From Burkholderiales bacterium (GTDB taxonomy: Bacteria; Pseudomonadota; Gammaproteobacteria; Burkholderiales; Burkholderiaceae_C): a stretch of DNA of 64,000 nt. Shown here piece by piece: positions 18,468 through 27,067 of the stretch. Both the position numbers and the translations under genes were made by a program. Every line of letters begins with the position of its first letter. Within the stretch, counting starts at the first letter, position 1. The stretch spans positions 88,667-152,666 of the forward strand of contig JACRAY010000035.1 of assembly GCA_016213325.1 (NCBI GenBank). The letters are read 5' to 3'. Under the pieces are notes generated by a model that was not told where the DNA came from, ran no database searches, and saw nothing but the letters and a program-made list of their open reading frames with translations.

Positions 18468-19193
18468 TCACTTCCCCAGGGCAGCGGTCCGCGCCAGGTG
18501 CACCTGGTGCAGCGTGATCTTGCGCACCTCGGCCTGGCTGGTCTCGATATGCGCGCGCAGCAGCATCGCGGCCTGGTCGCCGCGCTTGCGCTGGATCGCG
18601 CGCAGGATCTTGGCGTGCTCCTCGTAGGTCGTGTCGATGCGCGCCTGCTTGGTGAAGTCCAGCCGCCGGATGATGCGGATGCGGTCGGTGACGTCGCGGT
18701 GCACGCGGGCCATTTCGGCATTGCCCGCTGCGGACACCAATGCGCAATGGAATTCCTCGTCCCACTGCGCCACCTGCACCGTGTCGCTGCTGCGTTCGGC
18801 CACCGGCACCAGCCAGATGGCGACCAGCTGGTCCAGCAGTTCACGGTCGACGCGCTGGCCGTCGGTGCACAGCCGGTGCGCCGCCGTCGTCTCCAGCACC
18901 ATGCGCAGGTCGTACAGCTGCTCGAACTGGTCGAAGTCGAACGGCAGCACGCGCCAGCCGCTGCGAAACAGCACTTCGACGTAGCCTTCCTGCTGCAGCC
19001 GGAACAGCGCCTGGCGCACCGGCGTGCGCGACACGCCGAGGCGCTCGCCGATCTCGTTCTCGGTGAAGCGGTCGCCCGGCACCAGGTTGAACTCGGCCAC
19101 GTCGCGCTTGAGCTGCTCGTAGACCTCGTCGGCGCGCGAGCGGTGCACATGGGCCACGCGGCGGGGACGGTTGGGTGTGCGCACGGCGTCCAC
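18468..19193 (-). CDS. GntR-family (FCD) transcriptional regulator, last gene of the allophanate operon
   Basis: 241 residues, GTG start at 19193. An N-terminal winged helix (about 20-85; RFTENEIGERLGVSRTPVRQ) is followed by an all-helical FCD ligand domain (about 95-225) with metal-site histidines in WDEEFHCALV and TYEEHAKIL. It begins one base after the stop of the isochorismatase-like gene and so ends a 16-gene unit; regulators of this kind usually sense a pathway intermediate and repress their own operon. The palindrome at 34533-34548 before atzF is a fitting operator. Ligand unknown; allophanate, biuret or a carboxylated intermediate would be logical. Confidence 0.88.
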   Translation of the reverse strand: MDAVRTPNRPRRVAHVHRSRADEVYEQLKRDVAEFNLVPGDRFTENEIGERLGVSRTPVRQALFRLQQEGYVEVLFRSGWRVLPFDFDQFEQLYDLRMVLETTAAHRLCTDGQRVDRELLDQLVAIWLVPVAERSSDTVQVAQWDEEFHCALVSAAGNAEMARVHRDVTDRIRIIRRLDFTKQARIDTTYEEHAKILRAIQRKRGDQAAMLLRAHIETSQAEVRKITLHQVHLARTAALGK

Positions 19194-19194
19194 T

Positions 19195-19863
19195 CTAGCA
19201 GTCCTGCATCGCAGCCAGCAGCTCGCCGCTGGTCGCGGTCCAGCCGACGATGGCGCCCTGGGCTCGCATCATCTCGATAGCCGCCGTCTTGAACGCCGGG
19301 AAGTAACTTTCCGTGCAATCCTCCAGCAGCAGGCATTCGTAGCCGCGGTCGTTCGCTTCGCGCATGCTGGTCTGCACGCAGACCTCGGTGGTCACGCCCA
19401 TGAAGACCAGGTGCGTGACGCCGGCGCGCTGCAGCTTGTCGTGCAGGAAGGTGGCGTAGAACGCGCCCTTGCCCGGCTTATCGATCTCCCACTCGCCCGG
19501 CTGCGGCGCGAGCTCCGCAACGATCTGGTTGCCGGGCTCGCCGGCCACCAGGATGCGCCCCATCGGCCCCACGTCGCCGATGCGCAGGCGCGGCGCGCCG
19601 CGGTTGCGCTTGGCGGGCGGGCAATCCGCAAGGTCTCCGCGATGCGCTTCGCGCGTGTGCACCACCATGCCGCCCGCTTCGCGCCAGGCGTCCAGCACGC
19701 GTCGGCAGGCCGGCACGATGGCCGTGAGCCGGCTCACGTCGTTGCCCAGGCTCTCGCCGAATCCGCCGGGCTCGACGAAGTCGCGCTGCATGTCGATGAT
19801 GACCAGCGCCGTGCGCGCGGGCTCGAAGGCAAAGCCGAAAGGTTGTGCGGCCACCGTGATCAT
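19195..19863 (-). CDS. isochorismatase-like cysteine hydrolase, possible triuret or related ureide hydrolase
   Basis: 222 residues, start at 19863 overlapping the ABC ATPase stop by 4 bp. The catalytic triad of the family is visible: Asp24 (VIIDMQRD), Lys129 (DKPGKGAF) and Cys162 (TTEVCVQ). It is clearly a paralogue of the biuret-hydrolase-like protein encoded at 21532-22209, sharing the segment MREANDRGYECLLLEDC, yet the substrate loops differ strongly. Triuret hydrolase (TrtA) belongs to this family and makes carboxybiuret, the substrate of AtzE, so a TrtA-like role would fit the operon. That is inference; other C-N amidohydrolase activities are possible. Confidence 0.8.
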   Translation of the reverse strand: MITVAAQPFGFAFEPARTALVIIDMQRDFVEPGGFGESLGNDVSRLTAIVPACRRVLDAWREAGGMVVHTREAHRGDLADCPPAKRNRGAPRLRIGDVGPMGRILVAGEPGNQIVAELAPQPGEWEIDKPGKGAFYATFLHDKLQRAGVTHLVFMGVTTEVCVQTSMREANDRGYECLLLEDCTESYFPAFKTAAIEMMRAQGAIVGWTATSGELLAAMQDC

Positions 19864-21413
19864 GCGCCTTGCTCCGCGGCCGCATGCGCGCCGCCCATGT
19901 AACTGCCGATCAGCTGCCGGTCGGCCTGTGCCGCCGCCACTTCGTGCACGATGCGGCCTTCGCTCATCACGACGATGCGGTCGGCCAGTGCCAGCAGTTC
20001 GTCGAGGTCTTCGCTCACCAGCAGCACGCCGCCGCCGCGCTCGCGCACGGCGCGGATGCGCGCGTGGATTTCCTCGACGGCCGCAAAGTCCAGGCCGAAC
20101 ACCGGGTTGGCGGCGACCAGCACGTTGATGTCGCCGGCCAGCTCGCGCGCCAGCACGGCACGCTGCACGTTGCCGCCCGACAGGCTGCGGATCGGCGCGT
20201 CCTCGCTGCGCGTCTTGACGCCGTACGCGGCGATCCACTCACGCGCGCGTGCGCGCCAGGCGTCGAAGCGTAGCAGCCCGCCTCGCGCCAGCGGTGCGCG
20301 GTCGAAGTCGCGCAGCGCCATGTTCTCGGCCACGCTCAGGTCGGCCACGCAGGCACTTCGCAGCGGCTCTTCGGGCAGGCTGCGCACCTTCAGGCGGTGG
20401 TTCTCCTCGCGCCGCGCCGAATACGGCTCGCCCATCACGCGCACGGTGCCGGCCGTGCGTTCGCGCTGGCCGACCAGCGCCTCCACCATCTCACGCTGGC
20501 CGTTGCCCGAGACACCCGCGATGCCGAGGATCTCGCCGGCGCGCACGGTGAGGGCAGCCGCATCGACCGCCAGCGTGCCGCGGTCGCCCATGACGCGCAG
20601 GCCGGCCACTTCGAGCACGGTGGCCGAATCCGCTGCCATGGCGCTGGCCGCATGCGGGGCACCGGTTTCCTCGGCCACCGCCCGCTCGCCCGCGTCGCCC
20701 ACCATCGCCTGTGCCAGCCGCTGCGGGTCGGTAGAGGCGACGGACGCGTGCAGCACGGCGCGCCCGCGGCGCAGCACCGTCACCGCGTCGGCGTAGGCCA
20801 TCACCTCGCGGAATTTGTGCGTGATGAGCAGCACGGTGCACAAGCCGGCGCGCGCGAACTCCCGCACGTGGCCCAGCACTTCGTCGGCCTCCTGCGGCGT
20901 GAGCACCGAGGTCGGCTCGTCCAGGATCAGCAGGCGCGGCTTCAGGTACAGCTGCTTCAGCAGTTCGAGCTTCTGCTTCTCCCCGGCCGCCAGTTCGGCC
21001 GGCCGCGCGTCGAGGTCGAGCCGGAACGGGGTGGTGGAAAGAAAGGCGCACAGCTCCGCGCGCTTGGCCTTCCAATCGATCACCGCTGTCGTGCGGCCGC
21101 CGGCCAGCAACAGGTTCTCGGCCACCGACATGCCCGGCGCCAGCGTGAAGTGCTGGTACACCATGCCGATGCCCAGGGACCGCGCGAGCACCGGCGTGGG
21201 AATCTCATGCTCGCGGCCGTCGGTGAGGATGCTGCCTTCCTCGGCCGTATGGAAGCCCGCGATGCACTTCACAAGCGTGCTCTTGCCCGCGCCGTTCTCG
21301 CCCAGCAGCGCATGCACCGTGCCCGGTGCCACTTTCAGCGTCACGCGGTCGAGCGCCGTGAAAGCGCCGAAGCGCTTGGTGAGCTCGTAGGTCTCGAGCG
21401 CCATGGCCTTCAT
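19860..21413 (-). CDS. ABC transporter ATP-binding protein, tandem-domain (BMP/nucleoside-type importer)
   Basis: 517 residues with two ABC modules, as in RbsA and nucleoside importers. Module 1 (about 5-235) has Walker A GENGAGKST, signature LAAGEKQKLELL and Walker B LLILDEPTS; module 2 (about 260-505) has the degenerate Walker A GVSGNGQRE and signature LSGGNVQRAVLA. It energises the permease pair encoded at 22211-24195. A 104-bp REP-like element separates it from the preceding gene, the only sizeable break in the operon. Start at 21413; an ATG three codons later is equally possible. Confidence 0.93.
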   Translation of the reverse strand: MKAMALETYELTKRFGAFTALDRVTLKVAPGTVHALLGENGAGKSTLVKCIAGFHTAEEGSILTDGREHEIPTPVLARSLGIGMVYQHFTLAPGMSVAENLLLAGGRTTAVIDWKAKRAELCAFLSTTPFRLDLDARPAELAAGEKQKLELLKQLYLKPRLLILDEPTSVLTPQEADEVLGHVREFARAGLCTVLLITHKFREVMAYADAVTVLRRGRAVLHASVASTDPQRLAQAMVGDAGERAVAEETGAPHAASAMAADSATVLEVAGLRVMGDRGTLAVDAAALTVRAGEILGIAGVSGNGQREMVEALVGQRERTAGTVRVMGEPYSARREENHRLKVRSLPEEPLRSACVADLSVAENMALRDFDRAPLARGGLLRFDAWRARAREWIAAYGVKTRSEDAPIRSLSGGNVQRAVLARELAGDINVLVAANPVFGLDFAAVEEIHARIRAVRERGGGVLLVSEDLDELLALADRIVVMSEGRIVHEVAAAQADRQLIGSYMGGAHAAAEQGA

Positions 21414-21417
21414 GGTT

Positions 21418-21521
21418 TGTCATTGCGGGCTCGACCCGCAATCCATTCCAAGGCGTCGACGCGCCACCATGGATCCCCCCGGATCAGGTCCGGGGCAGGC
21501 TTCGTCAAGCCCGGGATGACA
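21418..21521. repeat. REP-like palindromic intergenic repeat within the operon
   Basis: A 104-bp element with imperfect inverted ends (TGTCATTGCGGGCT and AGCCCGGGATGACA, 12 of 14 paired) and two internal hairpins: ATTGCGGG-CTCGA-CCCGCAAT (21422-21442) and CCCCGGA-TCAGG-TCCGGGG (21477-21495). The wording (GTCATTGCGGGC, GGATCCCCCGGATCA, CCCGGGATGAC) resembles dispersed REP/MITE-like repeats found in many proteobacteria. On transcription it would fold into stable stems between the biuH-like gene and the ABC ATPase. Confidence 0.7.
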
Positions 21522-21531
21522 ATCGGGATCA

Positions 21532-22209
21532 TCACAGCGCGTCCAGCACGGCTGCCGAGGTGGCATGCGCGCCGAACACCCCGTGCTGCATGGTGACCAT
21601 CTTCAGCGCCGCCTCGTGGTTGCCGCGGTCGGTGGCCGCCGTGCAGTCCGCGAGCAGCAGGCATTCGAAGCCGCGGTCGTTGGCCTCGCGCATCGTCGTG
21701 TGCACGCACACGTCGGTGGTGATGCCGGTGAGGATCAGGTTGGCGATGCCGCGCGTGCGCAAGACCAGCTCGAGGTCGGTGGCGCAGAACGAGCCCTTGC
21801 CCGGCTTGTCGATGATGACCTCGCCCGGCAGCGGCGCGAGTTCGGGAATGATCTCCCAGCCCGGTTCACCGCGCACCAGGATGCGGCCGCAAGGCCCGTC
21901 GTCGCCGATGCCGGCGCCGATCTGCCGCGAGCGCCAGCGCTTGTTGGCCGGCAGGTCCGACAGGTCGGGGCGGTGGCCTTCGCGCGTGTGCATCACCGCG
22001 TAGCCGTGCTTGCGCATCGCGGCCATCAGTCTTTTCAGCGGCTCTATGGGCGCGCGCGTGAGCGAGATGTCGTAGCCCATCTTGTCGACGTAGCCGCCAT
22101 GGCCGCAGAAGTCGGTCTGCATGTCGATCACGATGAGCGCGGTGTTGGCCGGCCTGAAATCGCCGTTGTACGGCCAGGGATACGGGTTGGCTTCGACGAA
22201 TCGTTCCAT
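21532..22209 (-). CDS. biuH: biuret amidohydrolase-like cysteine hydrolase
   Basis: 225 residues, isochorismatase-like fold. Triad Asp29 (VIDMQTDF), Lys135 (IDKPGKGSF) and Cys168 (ITTDVCVH). From memory of the family, the flanking text (DPYPWPYNG-type N terminus, QTDFCGHGGYVDKMGYD, ANKRWRSRQIGAGIGDDGPC) matches Rhizobium biuret hydrolase BiuH nearly throughout, with triad positions offset by a constant seven residues. BiuH converts biuret to allophanate and ammonia, and AtzF at the head of this operon then hydrolyses allophanate. It begins one base after the upstream permease stop. Confidence in BiuH itself is good but not absolute, since close paralogues exist. Confidence 0.85.
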   Translation of the reverse strand: MERFVEANPYPWPYNGDFRPANTALIVIDMQTDFCGHGGYVDKMGYDISLTRAPIEPLKRLMAAMRKHGYAVMHTREGHRPDLSDLPANKRWRSRQIGAGIGDDGPCGRILVRGEPGWEIIPELAPLPGEVIIDKPGKGSFCATDLELVLRTRGIANLILTGITTDVCVHTTMREANDRGFECLLLADCTAATDRGNHEAALKMVTMQHGVFGAHATSAAVLDAL

Positions 22210-22210
22210 G

Positions 22211-23128
22211 TCACCTCGCGGAGAGTTCGCCCGGGCTGCCCGCGGCGAGCTGGCCCGGCTTGCAGCTCAGGACCAGGATCACCAGCGTCAGCGCGTAGGG
22301 CACGATGTTGAACAGGTGGTAGCCCCAGCCCACGCCGATCGACTGCAGCGCAGGCCCGATGGCCCCGGCGCCGCCGAACAGCAGCGCCGCGCCCACGCAG
22401 CGCAGAGGGCTCCAGCGCGCGAAGATCACCAGCGCCACGGCGATCAGGCCCTGGCCGCTGGAAATGCCTTCGTTCCAGCTGCCCGGGTAGAACAGCGTGA
22501 GGCAGGCGCCACCGAGTCCGGCCACCATGCCGCCGGCGGCGGTGGCGGCAACGCGCAGGCCGCCCACCGAGTAGCCGAGCGCGCGCGTGGCGTTCGCGGA
22601 GTCGCCCGCCATGCGCACCAGCAGGCCCGCGCGCGTGTGGGCGAAGGCCCACCACAGCGCGCCGGCCAGCAGCAAGCCGACGGGCACCAGCGGGTTCACT
22701 TGCAGCGCTGCCTTGATCACGGGCGAGCTGGCAAAGGCCCCGAGCTCGATCGGGGGCAGCTGCGGCGCCTGCGGCTGGATCAGCGGCTTGCCGAGGTAGA
22801 AGGCGAGCCCGGTGCCCAGCATCATCAGCGCGATGCCGGTGGCGATGTCGTTGACGCGCGGCAGCGAGCACAGCAGGCCGTGCAGCGTGGCGAGCGCCGC
22901 ACCGGCCAGCATCCCGACAAGCACACCGATCCACGCCGAACCGCTGAACCAGGCGCCGCCGAAGGCCGCCATGGCCGACAGCACCAGCACGCCCTCGAGC
23001 CCCAGGTTGATGCGGCCGGCCTTTTCTGTGATGCATTCGCCGAGGCTCACGAAGAGGAAGGGTGCGCCCACGCGCAGCGCACCGCCGAGGATGCCGAAGA
23101 CGAGGGCGATGACCTGGTCGCTGGTCAT
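22211..23128 (-). CDS. ABC transporter permease (BMP/nucleoside-type)
   Basis: 305 residues with about eight to nine hydrophobic helices, beginning MTSDQVIALVFGILGGALR. The GEcITEKAGRINLGLEGVL element (33-51) is the hallmark of the second permease of nucleoside-type importers (NupQ-like), as is GLIAVALVIFARWSP near the C terminus. The start at 23128 overlaps the stop of the other permease by 4 bp. Together with the 356-residue permease, the tandem ATPase and the BMP-type binding protein it forms one complete importer. Confidence 0.9.
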   Translation of the reverse strand: MTSDQVIALVFGILGGALRVGAPFLFVSLGECITEKAGRINLGLEGVLVLSAMAAFGGAWFSGSAWIGVLVGMLAGAALATLHGLLCSLPRVNDIATGIALMMLGTGLAFYLGKPLIQPQAPQLPPIELGAFASSPVIKAALQVNPLVPVGLLLAGALWWAFAHTRAGLLVRMAGDSANATRALGYSVGGLRVAATAAGGMVAGLGGACLTLFYPGSWNEGISSGQGLIAVALVIFARWSPLRCVGAALLFGGAGAIGPALQSIGVGWGYHLFNIVPYALTLVILVLSCKPGQLAAGSPGELSAR

Positions 23129-24195
23129 GCGGCAGCTCCGGCCAACACGGGCGCTGGCGGCGTGATGCCGATGACTTTCTGCCACACGCGGCGCCAGTCG
23201 ACGTCGCGCAGCGACTCGCTCGCGAGGATCAGCACGAAGGCGATGCCCTGCAGCACCAGCACCGAAGCGTCGGGCAGGCCCAGCCGGCGTTGCAGCAGGC
23301 TGCCGGCGGCACCGAAGCCGCCGAACAGGATGGCCACCGGGATGATCGCGAGCGGCTGGTGCCGCGCCATGAAGGCGACCAGGATGCCGGCGTAGCCGTA
23401 GCCCGCGATGAGCGAGGCATTCGCGCTCGTGTGCACGGCCGCGACCTCCACGGCACCGGCGAGCCCCGCGCACGCGCCGCCGAGCGCGCACGCCAGCAGG
23501 ACGAGGCGCGATGCGGGCAGCCCGACGAGTTGTGCCGCGCGCAGGTTGCCGCCCACCACGCGCACCGAAAAGCCCGAAGGCGTCCAGCGCAGCCACACGG
23601 CGGCCGCGATGCAGGCCAGCACGCCCATCACCAGCCCCCAGTGCACGTCGGAACCCGCGATGCCACCGATACGCAGGCTGTCGGCGATGGCGTGCGTGGA
23701 CGGCTTGTTCAGGCTGGACGGGTCGCGCAGCGGCCCTTCGACGATGTGCTTGAACAGGCCGATGGCCACGTAGGCCAGCAAAAGGCTGCTGATGGTCTCG
23801 TTGACGCCGCGCCACTGGCGCAGCCAGCCGGCCAGTGCGATCCAGCCGGCGCCGATGACGGCGCCGGCAAGGCAGACCAGCACGCTGCCCGCCATGCCAC
23901 CGAGGAAGGGCACACCGTGCGCCAGCGCCGCAGCGGCCAGCCCCCCCAGCACCACGGCGCCTTCACCCCCGATTACTACCAGCCCCGCGCGTGCGGGAAG
24001 CACAAGGCACAGCGCCGTGAGCATCAGCGGCGCGGCGCGCTGCAGCGTGTTCTGCCACGAGAACCAGTCGCCGAAGGCCCCCTTGAACAGGATGGCCCAG
24101 GCATCGACCGGGCTCGCGCCGGCGAAGGCCACGAACACGCCGAACAGCAGCAGCGCGGCGGCGAGCGCGGCAATCGATAGGAAGAAACTGCGCAT
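23125..24195 (-). CDS. ABC transporter permease (BMP/nucleoside-type)
   Basis: 356 residues, N-terminal signal-anchor helix MRSFFLSIAALAAALLLFG followed by further membrane segments; the cytoplasmic coupling region GRP-like GVNETISSLLLAYVAIG and the stretch ATGFSVRVVGGNLRAAQL-like (WTPSGFSVRVVGGNLRAA) are typical of the first permease (NupP-like) of this importer class. It follows the binding-protein gene by 10 bp and overlaps the next permease by 4 bp. Substrate class (nucleoside, purine or ureide) cannot be set from sequence; the operon argues for a nitrogen-rich small molecule. Confidence 0.9.
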   Translation of the reverse strand: MRSFFLSIAALAAALLLFGVFVAFAGASPVDAWAILFKGAFGDWFSWQNTLQRAAPLMLTALCLVLPARAGLVVIGGEGAVVLGGLAAAALAHGVPFLGGMAGSVLVCLAGAVIGAGWIALAGWLRQWRGVNETISSLLLAYVAIGLFKHIVEGPLRDPSSLNKPSTHAIADSLRIGGIAGSDVHWGLVMGVLACIAAAVWLRWTPSGFSVRVVGGNLRAAQLVGLPASRLVLLACALGGACAGLAGAVEVAAVHTSANASLIAGYGYAGILVAFMARHQPLAIIPVAILFGGFGAAGSLLQRRLGLPDASVLVLQGIAFVLILASESLRDVDWRRVWQKVIGITPPAPVLAGAAA

Positions 24196-24205
24196 GCCCC
24201 GGACT

Positions 24206-25312
24206 TCAGGCGCTGCCGATCACCCCTTCGACCAGGTAGTTCATCTTCTCCAGCTCCAGGTCAGTCTGCTTCAGCGTCTTGCCGGCCGCGATCACCACGT
24301 TGCCCTTGTTGTCCTTCAGCGCGCCCTTGAAGATGTCGAACTTGCCAGCGACCATTTCCGCCTTGATCGCATCGGCCTGCTTCTTCGCCGCGTCGGACAC
24401 CGCCGGTCCGTAAGCCGACATCTTGACGAAGCCTTCCTTCAGGCCGCCGCGCACGAAGTTGGGATGCGGCTTGCCGCTGCGCGCCGCCTCGATGAAGGTG
24501 GTGTAGGCCGTCAGCCAGTTCCACTCGGCGCCAGTCAGGTAGGCCTGCGGCGCCAGCTTGGCTTGGCTCGCGTGGTAGCCGCACACCATCTTGCCCCGCT
24601 TGGCCGCGGTCTCCACCACCACCTTGGGACCGTCGACGTGCATCGTGAACACGTCCACACCTTGGTCTGCCAGGCTGTTGGTGGCCTCGGCTTCCTTGAC
24701 GGGCATCGACCAGTCACCGGTGAAGATCACCTGCGTGGTGATGCCCGGCTTGGCCGAGCGCGCGCCCATGGTGAAGGCGTTGATGTTGCGCAGCACCTGC
24801 GGGATCGGCTTGGCGGCGATGAAGCCGAGCTTGCCGCTCTTGCTCATGTGCCCGGCCACCACGCCGTTGAGGTACTGGCACTCGTCGATGTAGCCGAAGT
24901 AGCTGGCCGCGTTCTTCGGGTGCTTGCCGTCGGTCCACATGCCGCCGCAATGCGCGAAGCGCACGTTGGGGTTCTTGCCGGCGAGCGCCAGCATGTGCGG
25001 GTCGAAGTAGCCGAACGAGGTGGGGAACAGCAGCGCCGCGCCGTCCTGCGCGATCATGCCCTGCATGGTCTTCTGCACGGCCGCGGTCTCGGGCACGTTC
25101 TCTTCCTCGACCACCTTCACGCCCGCCATCTTCTTCAGCGCGGCGGCTGCTTCGGCCTGGGCCTGGTTGTAGCCGTAGTCGTCGCGCGGGCCGACGTAGA
25201 TGACGCCCACGGTGATGGGCTTGGCCTGCGCGAAGGCAAAGGGTGCGGTGCCCGCAGCCCCGAGGGCGGCTAGCGTCTTCAGGGTCTCGCGGCGGTTGAA
25301 CGGCTGGCTCAT
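24206..25312 (-). CDS. BMP-family ABC substrate-binding protein (Tat-exported)
   Basis: 368 residues, start MSQPFNRRETL at 25312 behind GGAGAGAG; a longer frame to 25357 is not favoured. Twin-arginine signal NRRETLKTLAALGAAGTAPFAFA with cleavage near AQA (27). The mature part has the basic membrane protein (BMP/PnrA-like) fold: ITVGVIYVGPRDDYGYNQA, GAALLFPTSFGYFD, and a cysteine near HCGG. It delivers ligand to the permease pair downstream. BMP proteins bind nucleosides or purines in other species; Tat rather than Sec export is a slightly unusual but known variation. Confidence 0.9.
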   Translation of the reverse strand: MSQPFNRRETLKTLAALGAAGTAPFAFAQAKPITVGVIYVGPRDDYGYNQAQAEAAAALKKMAGVKVVEEENVPETAAVQKTMQGMIAQDGAALLFPTSFGYFDPHMLALAGKNPNVRFAHCGGMWTDGKHPKNAASYFGYIDECQYLNGVVAGHMSKSGKLGFIAAKPIPQVLRNINAFTMGARSAKPGITTQVIFTGDWSMPVKEAEATNSLADQGVDVFTMHVDGPKVVVETAAKRGKMVCGYHASQAKLAPQAYLTGAEWNWLTAYTTFIEAARSGKPHPNFVRGGLKEGFVKMSAYGPAVSDAAKKQADAIKAEMVAGKFDIFKGALKDNKGNVVIAAGKTLKQTDLELEKMNYLVEGVIGSA

Positions 25313-25349
25313 TTCTCTCTCCTCAGAGCGGGTTGGTGAAAGGGGTTCG

Positions 25350-25727
25350 TCATGCAAGCAGGGACACGTGCGCGGCCACCACGCGCCAGCCCTCGGGCGT
25401 GCGCAGCCAGGCCTGGCTCTGGCGTCCGGTCTTGGTGCCGCCCGCGCGGCGGAATTCGATGTTGGCGGTGGCGAAGTCGCGCCCGTAGGTGGTGATCACC
25501 TTGCGCAGGATCTCGCGCGCGAGCCCCTGTGCAGGCCGCGCGGCGCGGAACGCCGCGATCTCGTCGAAGCCGTACAGGTTTTCGCCGACGCCGTAGCGCA
25601 GCGTGTGCGGGCTGTTCCAGAACAGCTCGTCGAGTACCGCGACGTCGTTGCCGACGAGCGCCTGCTCGTAGCGCTCGAACACGGCCTCCACTTCGGCCAG
25701 CACCTCGGGCCGGTTGATCTCTGTCAT
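25350..25727 (-). CDS. atzH: AtzH-like (DUF3225) 1,3-dicarboxyurea deaminase
   Basis: 125 residues of the NTF2/SnoaL-like fold with the DUF3225 pattern FWNSPHTLRYGVGENLYGFD and FRRAGGTKTGRQSQAW. AtzH proteins act on 1,3-dicarboxyurea, the product of AtzE, to give allophanate. The gene overlaps the atzE stop by 4 bp and follows atzG-atzE in the order found in cyanuric acid degraders, which strongly supports the call. Start at 25727. Confidence 0.85.
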   Translation of the reverse strand: MTEINRPEVLAEVEAVFERYEQALVGNDVAVLDELFWNSPHTLRYGVGENLYGFDEIAAFRAARPAQGLAREILRKVITTYGRDFATANIEFRRAGGTKTGRQSQAWLRTPEGWRVVAAHVSLLA

Positions 25728-27067
25728 AGCGCAGGCTCCTTGCAGTGCGCGACACCGGCGTCCTGCAACGCCTGCGCCGCACGCAGGCAGATGTCTTCGC
25801 GCCAGGGTGCAGCGATCAGCTGCACGCCGATCGGCAGCCCGCCCGTGCCGTCCGGCCACATAGGCGCCACTGCCACCGGGCAGCCGGCGAACGACACCGG
25901 TTGCGTGAGCAGGCCCATCGCCGGGCGGCTGGGCTGCTTCACGCCGTTGATGTCGAGCCAGTCGGTGCCGATGGGCGGGGCAGCCACCGGCGTCGCCGGT
26001 GCAATGAGCAGGTCCCAATGCCGGAACAGCTCGTTGACTGCATCGCGATACACGCGACGGAAACGCTGCGCGCGCAGGTACCAGTGCGCGGGCTGCAATG
26101 CACCCGAGATGAAGCGATCGACCGACAGCGGCTCGAAGTCCTGCGCTCGCGTACGCAGGTCCTCCAGGTGCAGGCTGCCGCCTTCGCTGGCGGTAATGAT
26201 GAAAGCCGCGGCGCGGCCGAGCCCGGCCTGCGGCCAGTCCACTTCGTCACTTGCGCCCAGTGCCTGGGCGACAGCGTGGGCCGCCGCCTGGGCGGGCGCG
26301 GTGGCGTTGGTGTGGAAGTAGCCGCCCAGCACGCCGATGCGCAGGCCGGAGATGCCCGCGCCGAGGCGCGGCAAAACAGGCTGCACGCGCGGCGCATGGC
26401 AGCCCGGGTCGTGCGGGTCGGGGCCCTGCATCGCGTCATAGGCGAGCGCGAGCGTCTCCACGCTGTCGGCCAGCGGGCCGAGGTGGTCGAGGCTGTGCAC
26501 GAAAGGATAGGTGCCGCGGCGCGACAGGCGCCCGAAGGTGGGCTTCAAGCCCCACACACCGCAGAGCGATGCCGGCACGCGGATCGAGCCGTTGGTGTCG
26601 GAGCCCAGCGCCAGCGGCACTTGGCGTGCCGCGACAGCGGCGCCGGAGCCTCCCGACGATCCGCCCGACATGCGGGAGAGGTCGTGCGGGTTGCGCGTGG
26701 GACCGTAGTGCGTGTTCTCGGTGGTGAAGCCGTAGGCGTACTCGTCCATGTTGAGCGTGCCCAGCAACACGGCACCTGCTGCCTTCAGGCGCTGCACCAG
26801 CACGGCGTCGGCCGTGGCGACGGGCATCCCACGATTGATCTTCGAGCCGGCGAGCGTCGTCACGCCCTCCACGTCGAACAGGTTCTTCACCGCAAACGGC
26901 ACACCCGCCAGCGGCGGCAGGGTTTCGCCGCGCGCGCGCCTGGCATCGACCGCGTCGGCCTCGGCCCGTGCGCGGCTGACAGTGCGCTCAGTGAATGCAT
27001 TGACTTGCGCCTCGGTCGCTTCGATGCGCGCGATGGCTGCCTCGCAGGCTTCGCGGGCGGACTTCAT
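25724..27067 (-). CDS. atzE: AtzE-like amidase (1-carboxybiuret hydrolase, large subunit)
   Basis: 447 residues, amidase-signature family with Ser-cisSer-Lys triad: Lys61 (FAVKNLFDV), the GGSSGGS loop at 135-141 and nucleophile Ser161 in SDTNGSIR. AtzE deaminates 1-carboxybiuret to 1,3-dicarboxyurea and requires the small AtzG subunit, which is encoded directly upstream with a 4-bp overlap, mirroring GatA-GatC from which the pair derives. Downstream atzH also overlaps by 4 bp. Distinguished from a general amidase by the neighbours rather than by residues I can verify here. Confidence 0.87.
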   Translation of the reverse strand: MKSAREACEAAIARIEATEAQVNAFTERTVSRARAEADAVDARRARGETLPPLAGVPFAVKNLFDVEGVTTLAGSKINRGMPVATADAVLVQRLKAAGAVLLGTLNMDEYAYGFTTENTHYGPTRNPHDLSRMSGGSSGGSGAAVAARQVPLALGSDTNGSIRVPASLCGVWGLKPTFGRLSRRGTYPFVHSLDHLGPLADSVETLALAYDAMQGPDPHDPGCHAPRVQPVLPRLGAGISGLRIGVLGGYFHTNATAPAQAAAHAVAQALGASDEVDWPQAGLGRAAAFIITASEGGSLHLEDLRTRAQDFEPLSVDRFISGALQPAHWYLRAQRFRRVYRDAVNELFRHWDLLIAPATPVAAPPIGTDWLDINGVKQPSRPAMGLLTQPVSFAGCPVAVAPMWPDGTGGLPIGVQLIAAPWREDICLRAAQALQDAGVAHCKEPAL

